From Candidatus Microbacterium stercoravium (lineage in GTDB: Bacteria > Actinomycetota > Actinomycetes > Actinomycetales > Microbacteriaceae), in the NCBI GenBank assembly GCA_019117025.1, contig DXAM01000143.1, positions 1 through 33,338 on the forward strand: a stretch of DNA of 33,338 nucleotides. The letters are read 5' to 3'. This document shows, piece by piece, positions 23,424-32,077 of the stretch. The translations under genes were made by a program, and so were the position numbers. The notes beneath the pieces are model-generated. The model worked only from the letters and a program-made list of their open reading frames with translations. It had not been told where the DNA came from and did no database searches. The first letter of the stretch is position 1. Each line of letters starts with the position of its first letter.

Positions 23424-24374
23424 TCAGCCGATGAGGGCCCAGGCGAAGAAGATGCCGTAGATCGGCGAGCTGATCGAGGTGAGGGCGAGCGCCGTCACGA
23501 GCTCTCGCGACGTCTTGTGCGCCCAGATGATGGCGAGCGCGGGTCCGCCGGCGATCAGGCCGAAGAAGCTGAGCCACGCCACGGGGTAGAACAGCGCGAC
23601 GTAGGCGGCGACCGCGTAGGCCAGCAGCACGAGCACGGTGTAGAGGATCTTCGTGCCGAGGCGGCCGATGAGCACCGTGAGCGTGCGCTTGCCGGCGGCC
23701 CGGTCCTGGTCGATGTCGCGCAGGTTGTTCGCGAGCAGCACCGCGCAGGCGAAGAATCCGGCCGCGACGGCGCCGAACCAGGCTTCCTGCGGCAGGTACT
23801 GCGCCTGCACCCACGTGGTGCCGAGCGTCGCGACGAGGCCGAAGAAGACGAACACGAACAGTTCGCCGAGGGCGTTGTACCCGTAGGGGCGCTTGCCGCC
23901 GGTGTAGAACCAGGCGGCGACGATGCAGACCGCTCCGACGGCGATCATCCACCATTGCCCCGTGCGGATCACGATCGCGAGCCCCGCCAGCGCGGCGAGG
24001 CCGAAGAACGTCAGCGCGACGGTGAGCACCGTCTTCGCGGGGATCCGTCCGGACGCCGTCAGGCGCGCAGGGCCGACGCGGAAGTCGTCGGTGCCCTTGA
24101 TGCCGTCGGAGTAGTCGTTGGAGAAGTTCACGCCGATCTGCAGCAGCACCGCAACGGCCAGGCAGAACAGGGCGATGACCCAGTGGAACTGCCGGTCGGC
24201 GTCGGCGAGCACCGCCGCTCCCGTGCCGATGATGACCGGGGTGACCGCGAGCGGCAGCGTGCGCAGCCGCGCCGCTCCGATCCAGTCTCCGAGCGTCACG
24301 GGTGCCGGTGCGGGTCGTGCCGCCGTGCCCCTCTTCGCCGGGTTGCCGCTGACATGCCTCTGATTCTTCGCCAC
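23424..24374 (-). CDS. menA: 1,4-dihydroxy-2-naphthoate polyprenyltransferase
   Basis: This 316-residue UbiA-superfamily membrane enzyme attaches the polyprenyl chain to DHNA to give demethylmenaquinone. Motifs are WIGAARLRTLPLAVTPVIIG, the first aspartate motif NFSNDYSDGIKGTDD, YTGGKRPYGYNALGE and the second aspartate motif NNLRDIDQDRAAGKRTL. About eight or nine hydrophobic helices follow through the C-terminus. I use the GTG at 24374 (VAKNQRHVSGNPAKRG) because TACGAT lies 8 bases upstream; the ATG at 24380 is the alternative and adds two residues. The 3' end abuts the hairpin repeat at 23322-23423. Confidence 0.93.
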   Translation of the reverse strand: MAKNQRHVSGNPAKRGTAARPAPAPVTLGDWIGAARLRTLPLAVTPVIIGTGAAVLADADRQFHWVIALFCLAVAVLLQIGVNFSNDYSDGIKGTDDFRVGPARLTASGRIPAKTVLTVALTFFGLAALAGLAIVIRTGQWWMIAVGAVCIVAAWFYTGGKRPYGYNALGELFVFVFFGLVATLGTTWVQAQYLPQEAWFGAVAAGFFACAVLLANNLRDIDQDRAAGKRTLTVLIGRLGTKILYTVLVLLAYAVAAYVALFYPVAWLSFFGLIAGGPALAIIWAHKTSRELVTALALTSISSPIYGIFFAWALIG

Positions 24375-24382
24375 GAGCATCC

Positions 24383-24388
24383 ATCGTA
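24383..24388 (-). promoter_or_regulatory. Candidate -10 element of menA
   Basis: TACGAT on the minus strand is followed by eight bases and then GTG 24374, or by two bases and ATG 24380. It fits a leaderless start at the GTG. Confidence 0.4.
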
Positions 24389-24409
24389 CGCGGGAAGCCG
24401 CGCGGGCCG

Positions 24410-24895
24410 TCAGCCGCGCAGGGCGCGCAGGTAGCGGCGCGTGTAGATCTCCTGCAGCAGGCGGGCGATCGGATAGCCCAGCCAGATGAGCGGCCCCGCG
24501 GGGCGCGAGAACGCGACGATCCGCGTCCAGACGGATCCGTCGGGCCGGCGCTCCACGAGGAACGCCTCCTCGCCGCTCTCGGGGTGTCCGCGGAGCGTTC
24601 CGTAGGCGAAGCCGGCCGCGTCCGGCTCGTCGACGACGTACACGACGCGGCACGGGATCGCACGCGGCCAGAGCGGGATGCGCAAGCGCGCCTCGTCGCC
24701 CTCGCGCACCGCGCGATCGGCGGCGAACACGCGCATGCCGGATCCGCGCTGCAGGCCCCAGCGCATCGTGCGATCGACGGCGGATCGGAAGCGCTCGTCG
24801 CCGTGCCCGATCAGCGCGGAGCGGTCGATCGCGCGGAACCCTTCCGGTGCGACGCCCCGCGTGGCACCCACGGCGGAGTAGGTGAGCTCAGCCAT
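24410..24895 (-). CDS. DUF1990 family protein
   Basis: This 161-residue protein matches DUF1990, a family of unknown function with a predicted lipid- or small-ligand-binding fold. Visible landmarks are TYSAVGATRGVAPEGF at the N-terminus, the repeated arginine/tryptophan-rich RTMRWGLQRGSGMRV, CRVVYVVDEPDAAGFAYGTL, HPESGEEAFLVERRPDG and SRPAGPLIWLGYPIARLLQ near the end. Its ATG overlaps the menE stop by eight bases, so it is translated with menE and may be tied to menaquinone metabolism by position only. No catalytic residues can be named. Confidence 0.8.
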   Translation of the reverse strand: MAELTYSAVGATRGVAPEGFRAIDRSALIGHGDERFRSAVDRTMRWGLQRGSGMRVFAADRAVREGDEARLRIPLWPRAIPCRVVYVVDEPDAAGFAYGTLRGHPESGEEAFLVERRPDGSVWTRIVAFSRPAGPLIWLGYPIARLLQEIYTRRYLRALRG

Positions 24896-26015
24896 CGGCG
24901 AGAACGCGCTCACGCGCCGCGCGGCGGTCGGGTTTTCCACTGGACAGCCGCGGCATCTCGGTGACGCGGACGATGCGGTCGGGGCGCGCGGGCTTGCCGA
25001 TCTCGCGCTCGACAGCGTCGCGGATCGCGGCGAGCGCGTCACCGGATCCCGTCGTGACGACCACGGGCGTCTCGCCCCACCTCTCGTGCGGGGCGCCGAC
25101 GACGACGGCGTCGGGAAGGATCTCGCGCGCGATGTGCTCGACGCGGTCGAGCGACACGTTCACTCCTCCCGACACGATGACGTTGTCGATGCGGCCCGTC
25201 ACCGACACGGTGCCGTCGGCGACGACCCCCGCGTCGCCGGTGCGGTACCAGCGCGATCCGTCGGGCTCGGTCACGAAGGCCGCTGCCGTGCGCTCGGGGT
25301 CGCCGAGGTAGCCGTCGGCGAGGTTCGGCCCCGCGATCCGCAGCTCGCCGTCGACGCTCGCCGCCCGCACGCCGTCGAGCGGCACGCCGTCGTAGACGCA
25401 CCCTCCGCTCGTCTCGGTGGAGCCATACGTGCGCACGACGCGCGCGCCGAGCGCCACCGCGCGGTCGCGCAGCGCATCGGGCAGACGCTGGCCGCCGACG
25501 AGGATCGTCGCGAACGACGCCAGCGCGGCCGCAGCGCGCGGATCCCGCTCCCCCGCCTCGACGAGCGTCTGCAGCTGCGCCGGCACGAGCGATGTGTACG
25601 TGGGAACCCGCGCGCCATCGGCGAACGAGCGCATTCCGCTCGCGGCATGTGCGAAGGACTCCGCGGTGAACCGCCCGGCGAGGATCGCGGGGTCGCGGCC
25701 GGCCACGAGAGCCCGCACCATCACCTGGACCCCCGCGATGTAGCCGCCCGCGAGCGGCAGCAGCCAGTGCCCGTCGCCGATGCGCGCCGCCGTCGCCATC
25801 GCCGAGGAGATGAGCGCCGAGCGCGACAGCACCACCGATTTCGGAACGCCCGAGGAGCCCGACGTCGTCAGCACGACGGCCGTTCCGGGCGGCACCTCCG
25901 GCGGCACGTCGTCTGCGCCCCCGAGGGCGATCGCCGGTCCGGCCCCCAGCACGGCGCCGCGCACCGCGCGCAGCACCTCCCGCGGATCCGCGCTCTCGAT
26001 GCGCTCGAGCTCCAC
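24888..26015 (-). CDS. menE: o-Succinylbenzoate-CoA ligase
   Basis: This 375-residue member of the ANL adenylating superfamily activates o-succinylbenzoate to its CoA thioester. Motifs are the P-loop TTSGSSGVPKSVVLS, the Y-G-STE motif VVRTYGSTETSGGCV, WYRTGDAGVV and the hinge and C-terminal GRIDNVIVSGGVNVSLDRVE, with the catalytic lysine in MPRLSSGKPDRRAA. It is shorter than classical acyl-CoA ligases, as is usual for actinobacterial MenE. It begins with GTG, with AAAGGCGG as a possible ribosome site. It is divergent from the VTT membrane gene, and DUF1990 follows in an overlapping operon. Confidence 0.93.
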   Translation of the reverse strand: MELERIESADPREVLRAVRGAVLGAGPAIALGGADDVPPEVPPGTAVVLTTSGSSGVPKSVVLSRSALISSAMATAARIGDGHWLLPLAGGYIAGVQVMVRALVAGRDPAILAGRFTAESFAHAASGMRSFADGARVPTYTSLVPAQLQTLVEAGERDPRAAAALASFATILVGGQRLPDALRDRAVALGARVVRTYGSTETSGGCVYDGVPLDGVRAASVDGELRIAGPNLADGYLGDPERTAAAFVTEPDGSRWYRTGDAGVVADGTVSVTGRIDNVIVSGGVNVSLDRVEHIAREILPDAVVVGAPHERWGETPVVVTTGSGDALAAIRDAVEREIGKPARPDRIVRVTEMPRLSSGKPDRRAARERVLADG

Positions 26016-26100
26016 CTCGCACCGCCTTTCGTCTCTCTCCAGTATCCGCCGCCGCGCGCCCCTCGCGCGACGCGCACTGTTCGTTCAGTCGAGCTCGCGA

Positions 26101-26119
26101 TAAAGTAAGGCATACCTCA
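26101..26119. promoter_or_regulatory. Candidate DtxR/IdeR iron box
   Basis: TAAAGTAAGGCATACCTCA agrees with the 19-bp DtxR/IdeR consensus TWAGGTWAGSCTWACCTWA at 16 positions, counted by hand. It overlaps TAAAGT (26101-26106), a possible -10 for the plus strand, and lies 22 bases before the leader ORF. Menaquinone gene menE starts 86 bases away on the other strand, so control of either side is possible. Confidence 0.6.
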
Positions 26120-26141
26120 CGGAGCCACCTCAGGAGGACGA

Positions 26142-26174
26142 ATGTCTGTGAACACCGCGGACGTGCCCGCCTGA
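26142..26174 (+). CDS. 10-codon leader ORF (MSVNTADVPA) upstream of the VTT membrane gene
   Basis: This short frame has a near-perfect CAGGAGG ribosome site five or six bases before its ATG. Its TGA overlaps the next ATG in the sequence TGATG, so ribosomes ending here could restart on the membrane gene, which has no good ribosome site of its own. It could be a coupling leader or the 5' relic of a frameshifted start. The peptide has no cysteine or runs of a single amino acid that would suggest classical attenuation. Confidence 0.45.
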   Translation: MSVNTADVPA

Positions 26175-26700
26175 TGGACGCCTTCCTGAAGGACTACCCC
26201 TTCGCCGCCGCCTGGGCGCTCCTGTTCGTCGTCGGACTGCTGCGCGGCCAGGGCACGTATTGGCTGGGGCGCGGCGCCTCGGGCGCCGCAACGCGCGTGG
26301 GCAGTGAGGGCGAAGGCCGATGGGCGCGCCTCAAGGCGTGGCTGAACGGCGACAGCACGCGCGCGGGCCGCACCGTCGTGCACCGCGCCGGACTCGTCGC
26401 CGTGCCGCTGTGCTATCTCACCGTCGGCCTGCAGACGGCGATCCTCGTCGCGGCGGGCCTCGTGCGCATTCCGTGGCTGCGGTTCACCATCGCCCAGCTG
26501 CCCGGCGTCGCCGCCTGGGCGACGATCTACAGCACGATCGGCTTCGCCGGGTGGTCGGCCGCCATCGCCGCGTTCACCGGCACCGGATGGGGCTGGGCAC
26601 TGCTCGCGATCCTGATCGCGGTGTGCGTCGTGCTCATCGTGCGGCGCATCGGCCGCAGGGCCCTGCGCTCCGCCGAGAACGACGAGGACGCGCACGCCCC

Positions 26701-26707
<7 letters not shown>
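26174..26707 (+). CDS. VTT/DedA-like integral membrane protein
   Basis: This 177-residue protein resembles the VTT (DedA, SNARE-associated) family, now linked to lipid scrambling or polyprenyl-phosphate recycling in some members (family knowledge). It has about four hydrophobic segments. DedA-like features are GQGTYWLGRGA, the VHRAGLVAVPLCYLTVG stretch where DedA has its FxxR[F/Y]xPGxR motif, VRIPWLRFTIAQLPGVAAWA and a C-terminal helix. The usual arginine-proline-glycine motif is changed to CYLTVGLQT, so it is a diverged member. Translation is probably coupled to the 10-codon leader. Its stop overlaps the menB stop by seven bases on the opposite strand. Confidence 0.75.
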
Positions 26708-27603
<896 letters not shown>

Positions 27604-27609
27604 GATCTC

Positions 27610-27615
27610 ACCCTA
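27610..27615 (-). promoter_or_regulatory. Candidate -10 element, leaderless start of menB
   Basis: TAGGGT on the minus strand is followed by GAGATC and then the GTG at 27603, a 6-base gap. Confidence 0.5.
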
Positions 27616-27652
27616 CGCGGCGAACATTCGCGCGACGCGGCAGGATGGGACC

Positions 27653-28639
27653 ATGTCGCCCGCACCGCTGCCGCCGCTCGCCGAGATCCTGTCATCGCTC
27701 CGCGTCGTCTCGCTTCCGCTCGCCACCCGGTTCCGCGGTGTCGATCATCGCGAGGCCGCATTGTTCGAGGGGCCCGAGGGCTGGGGCGAGTTCTCCCCCT
27801 TCCTCGAGTACGCGCCTGTAGAGGCGAGCACGTGGCTCACGGCGGCGATCGACTTCGCCTACGAGCCGCAGCCGACGCCGCATCGGGCGCGGATCGGCGT
27901 CAACGCCACCGTGCCCGCCGTCGCGGCCTCGGACGTGGCCGGTGTGCTCGCCCGCTATGGGGCCTGCCGCACGGCGAAGGTGAAAGTGGCCGAGGCCGGC
28001 CAGACCCTCGACGACGACATCGCCCGCGTCGCCGCCGTGCGCGAGCAGATGGGGCCGGAGGGGCGCATCCGCGTCGACGCCAACGCGGGGTGGAACATCG
28101 ACGAGGCGGAGCGCGCGCTGCACGCGCTGGCCGAGTTCGACCTCGAGTACGCCGAGCAGCCCTGCGCGAGCGTCGCGGAGCTCGCCGAGCTGCGCGACCG
28201 GCTGCGCAAGTGGGATCTGCCGATCGCAGCCGACGAGTCGGTGCGCAAGGCGGAGGATCCGCTGGCGGTCGCGCGCGCCGGCGCGGCCGACATCGTCATC
28301 ATCAAGGCGCAGCCGCTCGGCGGCGCGCGCCGTGCCCTCGACATCGTCGAACAGGCCGGGCTGGCGGCCGTCGTCTCCTCCGCGATCGACACGAGCGTCG
28401 GCCTCGCGCAGGGTGCGCTCCTCGCCGCCGCGCTTCCCGCGCTCGACCACGACTGCGGCCTCGGAACCGCCGCGCTCCTGACCGCCGATGTGACCCGGGA
28501 TCCCCTGTTACCGCAGGATGGCACCATCTCCGCGGCCCGCGTGGTGCCGGACGAGGACCTGCTGGTCCGGCACGCAGCGGATCCGCAGCGCGAGGAGTGG
28601 TGGCGCCGCCGGATCGGCGCGTGCTACGCGCTGCTCTGA
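27653..28639 (+). CDS. menC: o-Succinylbenzoate synthase
   Basis: This 328-residue enolase-superfamily enzyme dehydrates SHCHC to o-succinylbenzoate. The catalytic set is complete: K109-x-K111 in TAKVKVAEAG, metal ligands D142 (VDANAGWN), E168 (YAEQPC) and D194 (AADESVRKA), and K218 in VIIKAQPLGG. The N-terminal capping part includes EGPEGWGEFSPFLEY. The ATG follows CAGGATGGGACC, where AGGA can serve as ribosome site or CAGGAT as a poor -10. It is divergent from menB and overlaps the convergent TetR gene by 16 bases at the 3' end. Confidence 0.95.
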   Translation: MSPAPLPPLAEILSSLRVVSLPLATRFRGVDHREAALFEGPEGWGEFSPFLEYAPVEASTWLTAAIDFAYEPQPTPHRARIGVNATVPAVAASDVAGVLARYGACRTAKVKVAEAGQTLDDDIARVAAVREQMGPEGRIRVDANAGWNIDEAERALHALAEFDLEYAEQPCASVAELAELRDRLRKWDLPIAADESVRKAEDPLAVARAGAADIVIIKAQPLGGARRALDIVEQAGLAAVVSSAIDTSVGLAQGALLAAALPALDHDCGLGTAALLTADVTRDPLLPQDGTISAARVVPDEDLLVRHAADPQREEWWRRRIGACYALL

Positions 28640-29283
28640 GGCCGCCGCACCAGCACGAGGTCGACGATCTGACCGAGCTCGCGCGTGCGCAGCGCCGCCA
28701 TCTCGTCCGGGTCGAGGCCCGACATCGCGCTGCGCGCCGAGACGTCGCTCCAGACGCCGACGATGATGCGCGCCGCATCGTGTGACGGCACGCGCAGCTC
28801 GAGATTCTCCGCCTCGACGATGTCGTCGATGAGCTGCACGATCTCTTCGACGACCTCGCCGACCTGTGCGAGATAGGCGGCGGCGAACTCGGCATCGCGC
28901 ATCGCACGGATGCTGATCTCGCTCATCAGCAGCGTCGAGAGGCGGTCGTCGCCGACGACGTCGAGCGCACGGATGATGACGCGCACGTCGGTGTCCTGCG
29001 GATTGAAGTCGCCCGCGGCGCTGATCTCGTCGATCCGTGCGCGCACCGCGTGCACCCGCTCGCGGGCGACCACCGTCGCGAGCTCGAGGAACATCTCGTC
29101 CTTCGAAGCGAAGTTCGAGTAGAACGCGCCCCGGGTGAATCCGGCGCGCTCGCAGATCCGCTCGACGGATGCCTCGCCGAGCCCGACTTCGGCGAACACC
29201 TCGGCCGCCGCGTCCAGAAGGCGCGCGCGGGTCGATTCGCGGCTGCGCTTGCTGTGCGGAATCTGAGTCTCGGAGTCAGTCAC
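28624..29283 (-). CDS. TetR family regulator of the MMPL/YhgE export genes
   Basis: This 219-residue regulator has the N-terminal TetR helix-turn-helix (TRARLLDAAAEVFAEVGLGE, then RICERAGFTRGAFYSNFASK) and an all-helical ligand domain without a recognisable ligand signature. It is divergent from the MMPL transporter gene, and two palindromic 16-mers in the 64-base gap are its likely operators. The start is GTG at 29283; TATCGT ends 7 bases upstream, so a leaderless transcript is likely, and the first operator covers that hexamer, which predicts autorepression. An in-frame ATG far upstream (29592) would read through the operators into the MMPL gene and is rejected. Confidence 0.9.
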   Translation of the reverse strand: MTDSETQIPHSKRSRESTRARLLDAAAEVFAEVGLGEASVERICERAGFTRGAFYSNFASKDEMFLELATVVARERVHAVRARIDEISAAGDFNPQDTDVRVIIRALDVVGDDRLSTLLMSEISIRAMRDAEFAAAYLAQVGEVVEEIVQLIDDIVEAENLELRVPSHDAARIIVGVWSDVSARSAMSGLDPDEMAALRTRELGQIVDLVLVRRPQSSA

Positions 29284-29290
29284 ACCCCTT

Positions 29291-29296
29291 ACGATA
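29291..29296 (-). promoter_or_regulatory. Candidate -10 element, leaderless start of tetR-type gene
   Basis: TATCGT on the minus strand is followed by seven bases and then GTG 29283. It overlaps the first of the two palindromic operators. Confidence 0.45.
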
Positions 29297-29325
29297 CACT
29301 TCCGTATTGGATACACATCTGTATC
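29293..29325. promoter_or_regulatory. Twin TetR-type operators
   Basis: Two 16-bp imperfect palindromes lie in tandem: GATACACTTCCGTATT (29293-29308) and GATACACATCTGTATC (29310-29325; arms GATACA and TGTATC). They start 17 bp apart. Paired sites of this size match binding by two TetR dimers, as known for QacR-like regulators. Confidence 0.7.
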
Positions 29326-29347
29326 GAACCCCTCGGAGGCTCCTTCT

Positions 29348-32077
29348 ATGTCCACCCTCCTGTCCTCGCTGGGCCGCTGGTCGTACCGCCACCCCTGGCG
29401 GGTGATCGGCTCGTGGATCCTGCTGCTGCTCGTGATGGCCGCGGCAGCGCTCGGCATGAACAAGGGGTTCGACAACTCGATCACGATCCCCGGCACCGAG
29501 GCGCAGGACGGGATCGAACAGCTCGAGCGCACGTTCCCGCAGGTCTCCGGTACCGCGGCGCAGTTCATCGTGGTCGCGGCTGACGGCGACACCGTGACGG
29601 ACGCCGCCTACCGGGAGCCCATCGAGCGGGCCGTCGACGATCTCGCCGATGTCCCGAGCATGTCGAGCGCGACGAGCCCCTATGACGGCCTCGTCGACGG
29701 CCTCGTGAGCGACGACGAATCCGCGGCGATCGCCCAGCTGCAGCTCGAGGGCCAGTCGACGACGATCTCCGACGATGTGAAGCAGCAGATCGAAGATCGG
29801 GTGCACGCCCTCGGCGACGAGCTGCCCGACGGCTCTGCGACGAAACTCGGCGGCGATCTGTTCGCGACCGAGCTGCCCGCGATCAGCCCCACCGAGGCGA
29901 TCGGCGTGCTCGTCGCGCTGATCGTGCTGATCATCACCTTCCGGGCCGTCGTCATGGCCGGCCTGCCGCTCGTCGTCGCCCTCATCGGCGTCGGCGTCTC
30001 GATGCTCGGCATCGTGGCCGCGACCGCGTTCACCGACGTCAGCGCCACCACGCCGCTGCTCGCGCTCATGCTCGGGCTCGCGGTCGGCATCGACTACGCC
30101 CTGTTCATCGCGGCGCGGCACCAGGATCAGGTGCGCGACGGCGTGGCGCCGGAAGACGCGGCGGCGCGCGCGACGGGCACCGCCGGATCCGCGGTGGTCT
30201 TCGCGGGGGTCACGGTGCTGATCGCGCTCATCGGGCTCGGCTTCGCCGGGATCCCGTTCCTCACCACCATGGGAATCGCCGCATCCGTATCGGTCGCGGT
30301 CGCCGTCGCGATCGCCGTCACGCTGACGCCCGCCCTGCTCGGCTTCGTGAAGCACCGCGCATCCGGCCGTCCTCCCCGCCGCGAGAAGAAGGGCGACGGC
30401 TTCGCGAAGCGCTGGGTCGGCATGGTCACCAAGCACCCGGTCGTCACCACGATCGCCGTCGTGATCGGGCTCGGCGTCGTGGCGCTGCCCGCGACGCAGC
30501 TGGGGCTCGCCCTGCCGAACGCCGGTACGCTGCCGAACGACAGCGAGGCCCGCCAAGCGTACGACCTCACCGGAGAGCACTTCGGCGAGGGCTTCAACGG
30601 CCCGCTCATCCTCACCGGATCGATCATCACGAGCGATGACCCGCTCGGCCTCATGGATGATCTCGCCGACGCGGTCGAGCAGATCGACGGCGTCAAGGAG
30701 GTCGCCATGGCGACCCCGAACGAGACGGCCGACACGGGCATCGTGCAGATCATCCCCGAGACGGGTCCGTCCGATCCCGAGACCACCGAGGTCGTGCATG
30801 AGCTGCGCGCGCATCACGACGAGTGGCTCGACGAGTTCGGCATCGACCTGACCGTGACCGGATTCACCGCCGTGGCGATCGACGTGTCGGCGAAGCTCGG
30901 CCAGGCGCTCCTGCCGTTCGGCATCTTCGTGGTCGGACTGAGCTTCGTGCTGCTGATGATCGTGTTCCGGTCGATCTGGGTTCCGCTCAAGGCCGCCGCT
31001 GGCTATCTGCTGTCAATCGTCGCCGCCTTCGGCGTGGTCGCGATGGTGTTCGAGTTCGGCTGGGGCGCCGACCTGCTGCAGGTATCGAAGACCGGCCCGG
31101 TGATCGCCTTCATGCCCATCGTCGTGATGGGGGTGCTGTTCGGACTCGCGATGGACTACGAGGTGTTCCTCGTCTCCCGCATGCGGGAGGACTATGTGCA
31201 CAGCGCGCGCCGACGCGGCGCCTCGCACGAGGTCGCCGTCGACGCGGTGAAGAGCGGATACGCGGCCTCGGCCCGCGTCGTGACCGCAGCCGCCATCATC
31301 ATGTTCGCCGTGTTCGCGGCCTTCGTTCCCGAGGGCGACATCAACATCAAACCGATCGCCCTCGCCCTCGCCGTCGGCATTGCGGTCGACGCGTTCGTCA
31401 TCCGCATGACGCTCGTGCCCGCCGTCATGGCGCTGCTCGGCAAGCACGCATGGTGGATGCCCGCGCGGCTCGGCAAGCGACTGCCGCACTTCGACATCGA
31501 GGGCGAGGCCGTCGAGCGCGAGGATCAGCTCGCCACCTGGCCGTCCGCCGAGGACCGCTCGGTGATCGCAGCCGACGACCTCGCGATCACCGTCGGCGAC
31601 GAGCGGATCGTCGCGGACGTGAGCATGCGCGTCGCGCAGGGCGATGCGCTCGTCGTGACGTCGCAGGATCCGCGCGGTGCGCGATCCGTTCTGCTCGCCG
31701 TCGCGGGCCGCATCGCACCCGACGAGGACAGCCGACTGCGCGTTGCCGGCCACCTGCTTCCCGGGCGCGGATCCGCCGTGCGCTCGCACGTGGCCGTCTC
31801 CCTGCCGGGCGCGGACCGGTCGGCATCGCTCCTCGACGCCGCTGATGGCCGCGCGCGCATCGTCGCGATCGACGGCGTGGACCTGCCCGCGGAGCGCATC
31901 GACGTGCTCGCGGCGCTGCGGCACGCGCAGAGCGCGGACGGTGCGCCGCTCACGGTGATCCTCACGGCCGCGGACCCGGATGCCGCGACCGACCTCCTCG
32001 CCGATGCCGGCTGGCACGGCGCATCCGTTCTCGACGTGACGCCCGCGGGCGCCGCACTCTCCGAGGTGATCGCATGA
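29348..32077 (+). CDS. MMPL/RND family exporter with fused degenerate ABC-ATPase-like domain
   Basis: This 909-residue membrane protein has an MMPL transporter body of about 700 residues: helix 1 near residues 20-37, an extracytoplasmic loop, a helix bundle, then a second copy of that plan. Proton-relay Asp-Tyr pairs appear in GLAVGIDYALFIAARH (about residue 248) and LFGLAMDYEVFLVSRM (about residue 602). The last 180 residues (about 730-909) look like an ABC ATPase that has lost its Walker A: IVADVSMRVAQGDALVVTSQ, then DPRGARSVLLAVAGR where GxxGxGKS would be, RARIVAIDGVDL in place of Walker B and LTVILTAADPDAA at the H-loop. GGAGG lies eight bases before the ATG. The YhgE gene follows with ATGA overlap. 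MMPL proteins export lipids or drugs; the substrate here is unknown. Confidence 0.88.
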   Translation: MSTLLSSLGRWSYRHPWRVIGSWILLLLVMAAAALGMNKGFDNSITIPGTEAQDGIEQLERTFPQVSGTAAQFIVVAADGDTVTDAAYREPIERAVDDLADVPSMSSATSPYDGLVDGLVSDDESAAIAQLQLEGQSTTISDDVKQQIEDRVHALGDELPDGSATKLGGDLFATELPAISPTEAIGVLVALIVLIITFRAVVMAGLPLVVALIGVGVSMLGIVAATAFTDVSATTPLLALMLGLAVGIDYALFIAARHQDQVRDGVAPEDAAARATGTAGSAVVFAGVTVLIALIGLGFAGIPFLTTMGIAASVSVAVAVAIAVTLTPALLGFVKHRASGRPPRREKKGDGFAKRWVGMVTKHPVVTTIAVVIGLGVVALPATQLGLALPNAGTLPNDSEARQAYDLTGEHFGEGFNGPLILTGSIITSDDPLGLMDDLADAVEQIDGVKEVAMATPNETADTGIVQIIPETGPSDPETTEVVHELRAHHDEWLDEFGIDLTVTGFTAVAIDVSAKLGQALLPFGIFVVGLSFVLLMIVFRSIWVPLKAAAGYLLSIVAAFGVVAMVFEFGWGADLLQVSKTGPVIAFMPIVVMGVLFGLAMDYEVFLVSRMREDYVHSARRRGASHEVAVDAVKSGYAASARVVTAAAIIMFAVFAAFVPEGDINIKPIALALAVGIAVDAFVIRMTLVPAVMALLGKHAWWMPARLGKRLPHFDIEGEAVEREDQLATWPSAEDRSVIAADDLAITVGDERIVADVSMRVAQGDALVVTSQDPRGARSVLLAVAGRIAPDEDSRLRVAGHLLPGRGSAVRSHVAVSLPGADRSASLLDAADGRARIVAIDGVDLPAERIDVLAALRHAQSADGAPLTVILTAADPDAATDLLADAGWHGASVLDVTPAGAALSEVIA

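Noticed and set aside
29276..30817. 513-codon minus-strand frame opposite the MMPL gene
   Set aside because: Antisense shadow rich in Asp, His, Arg and Gly; the MMPL reading has full transporter motifs.
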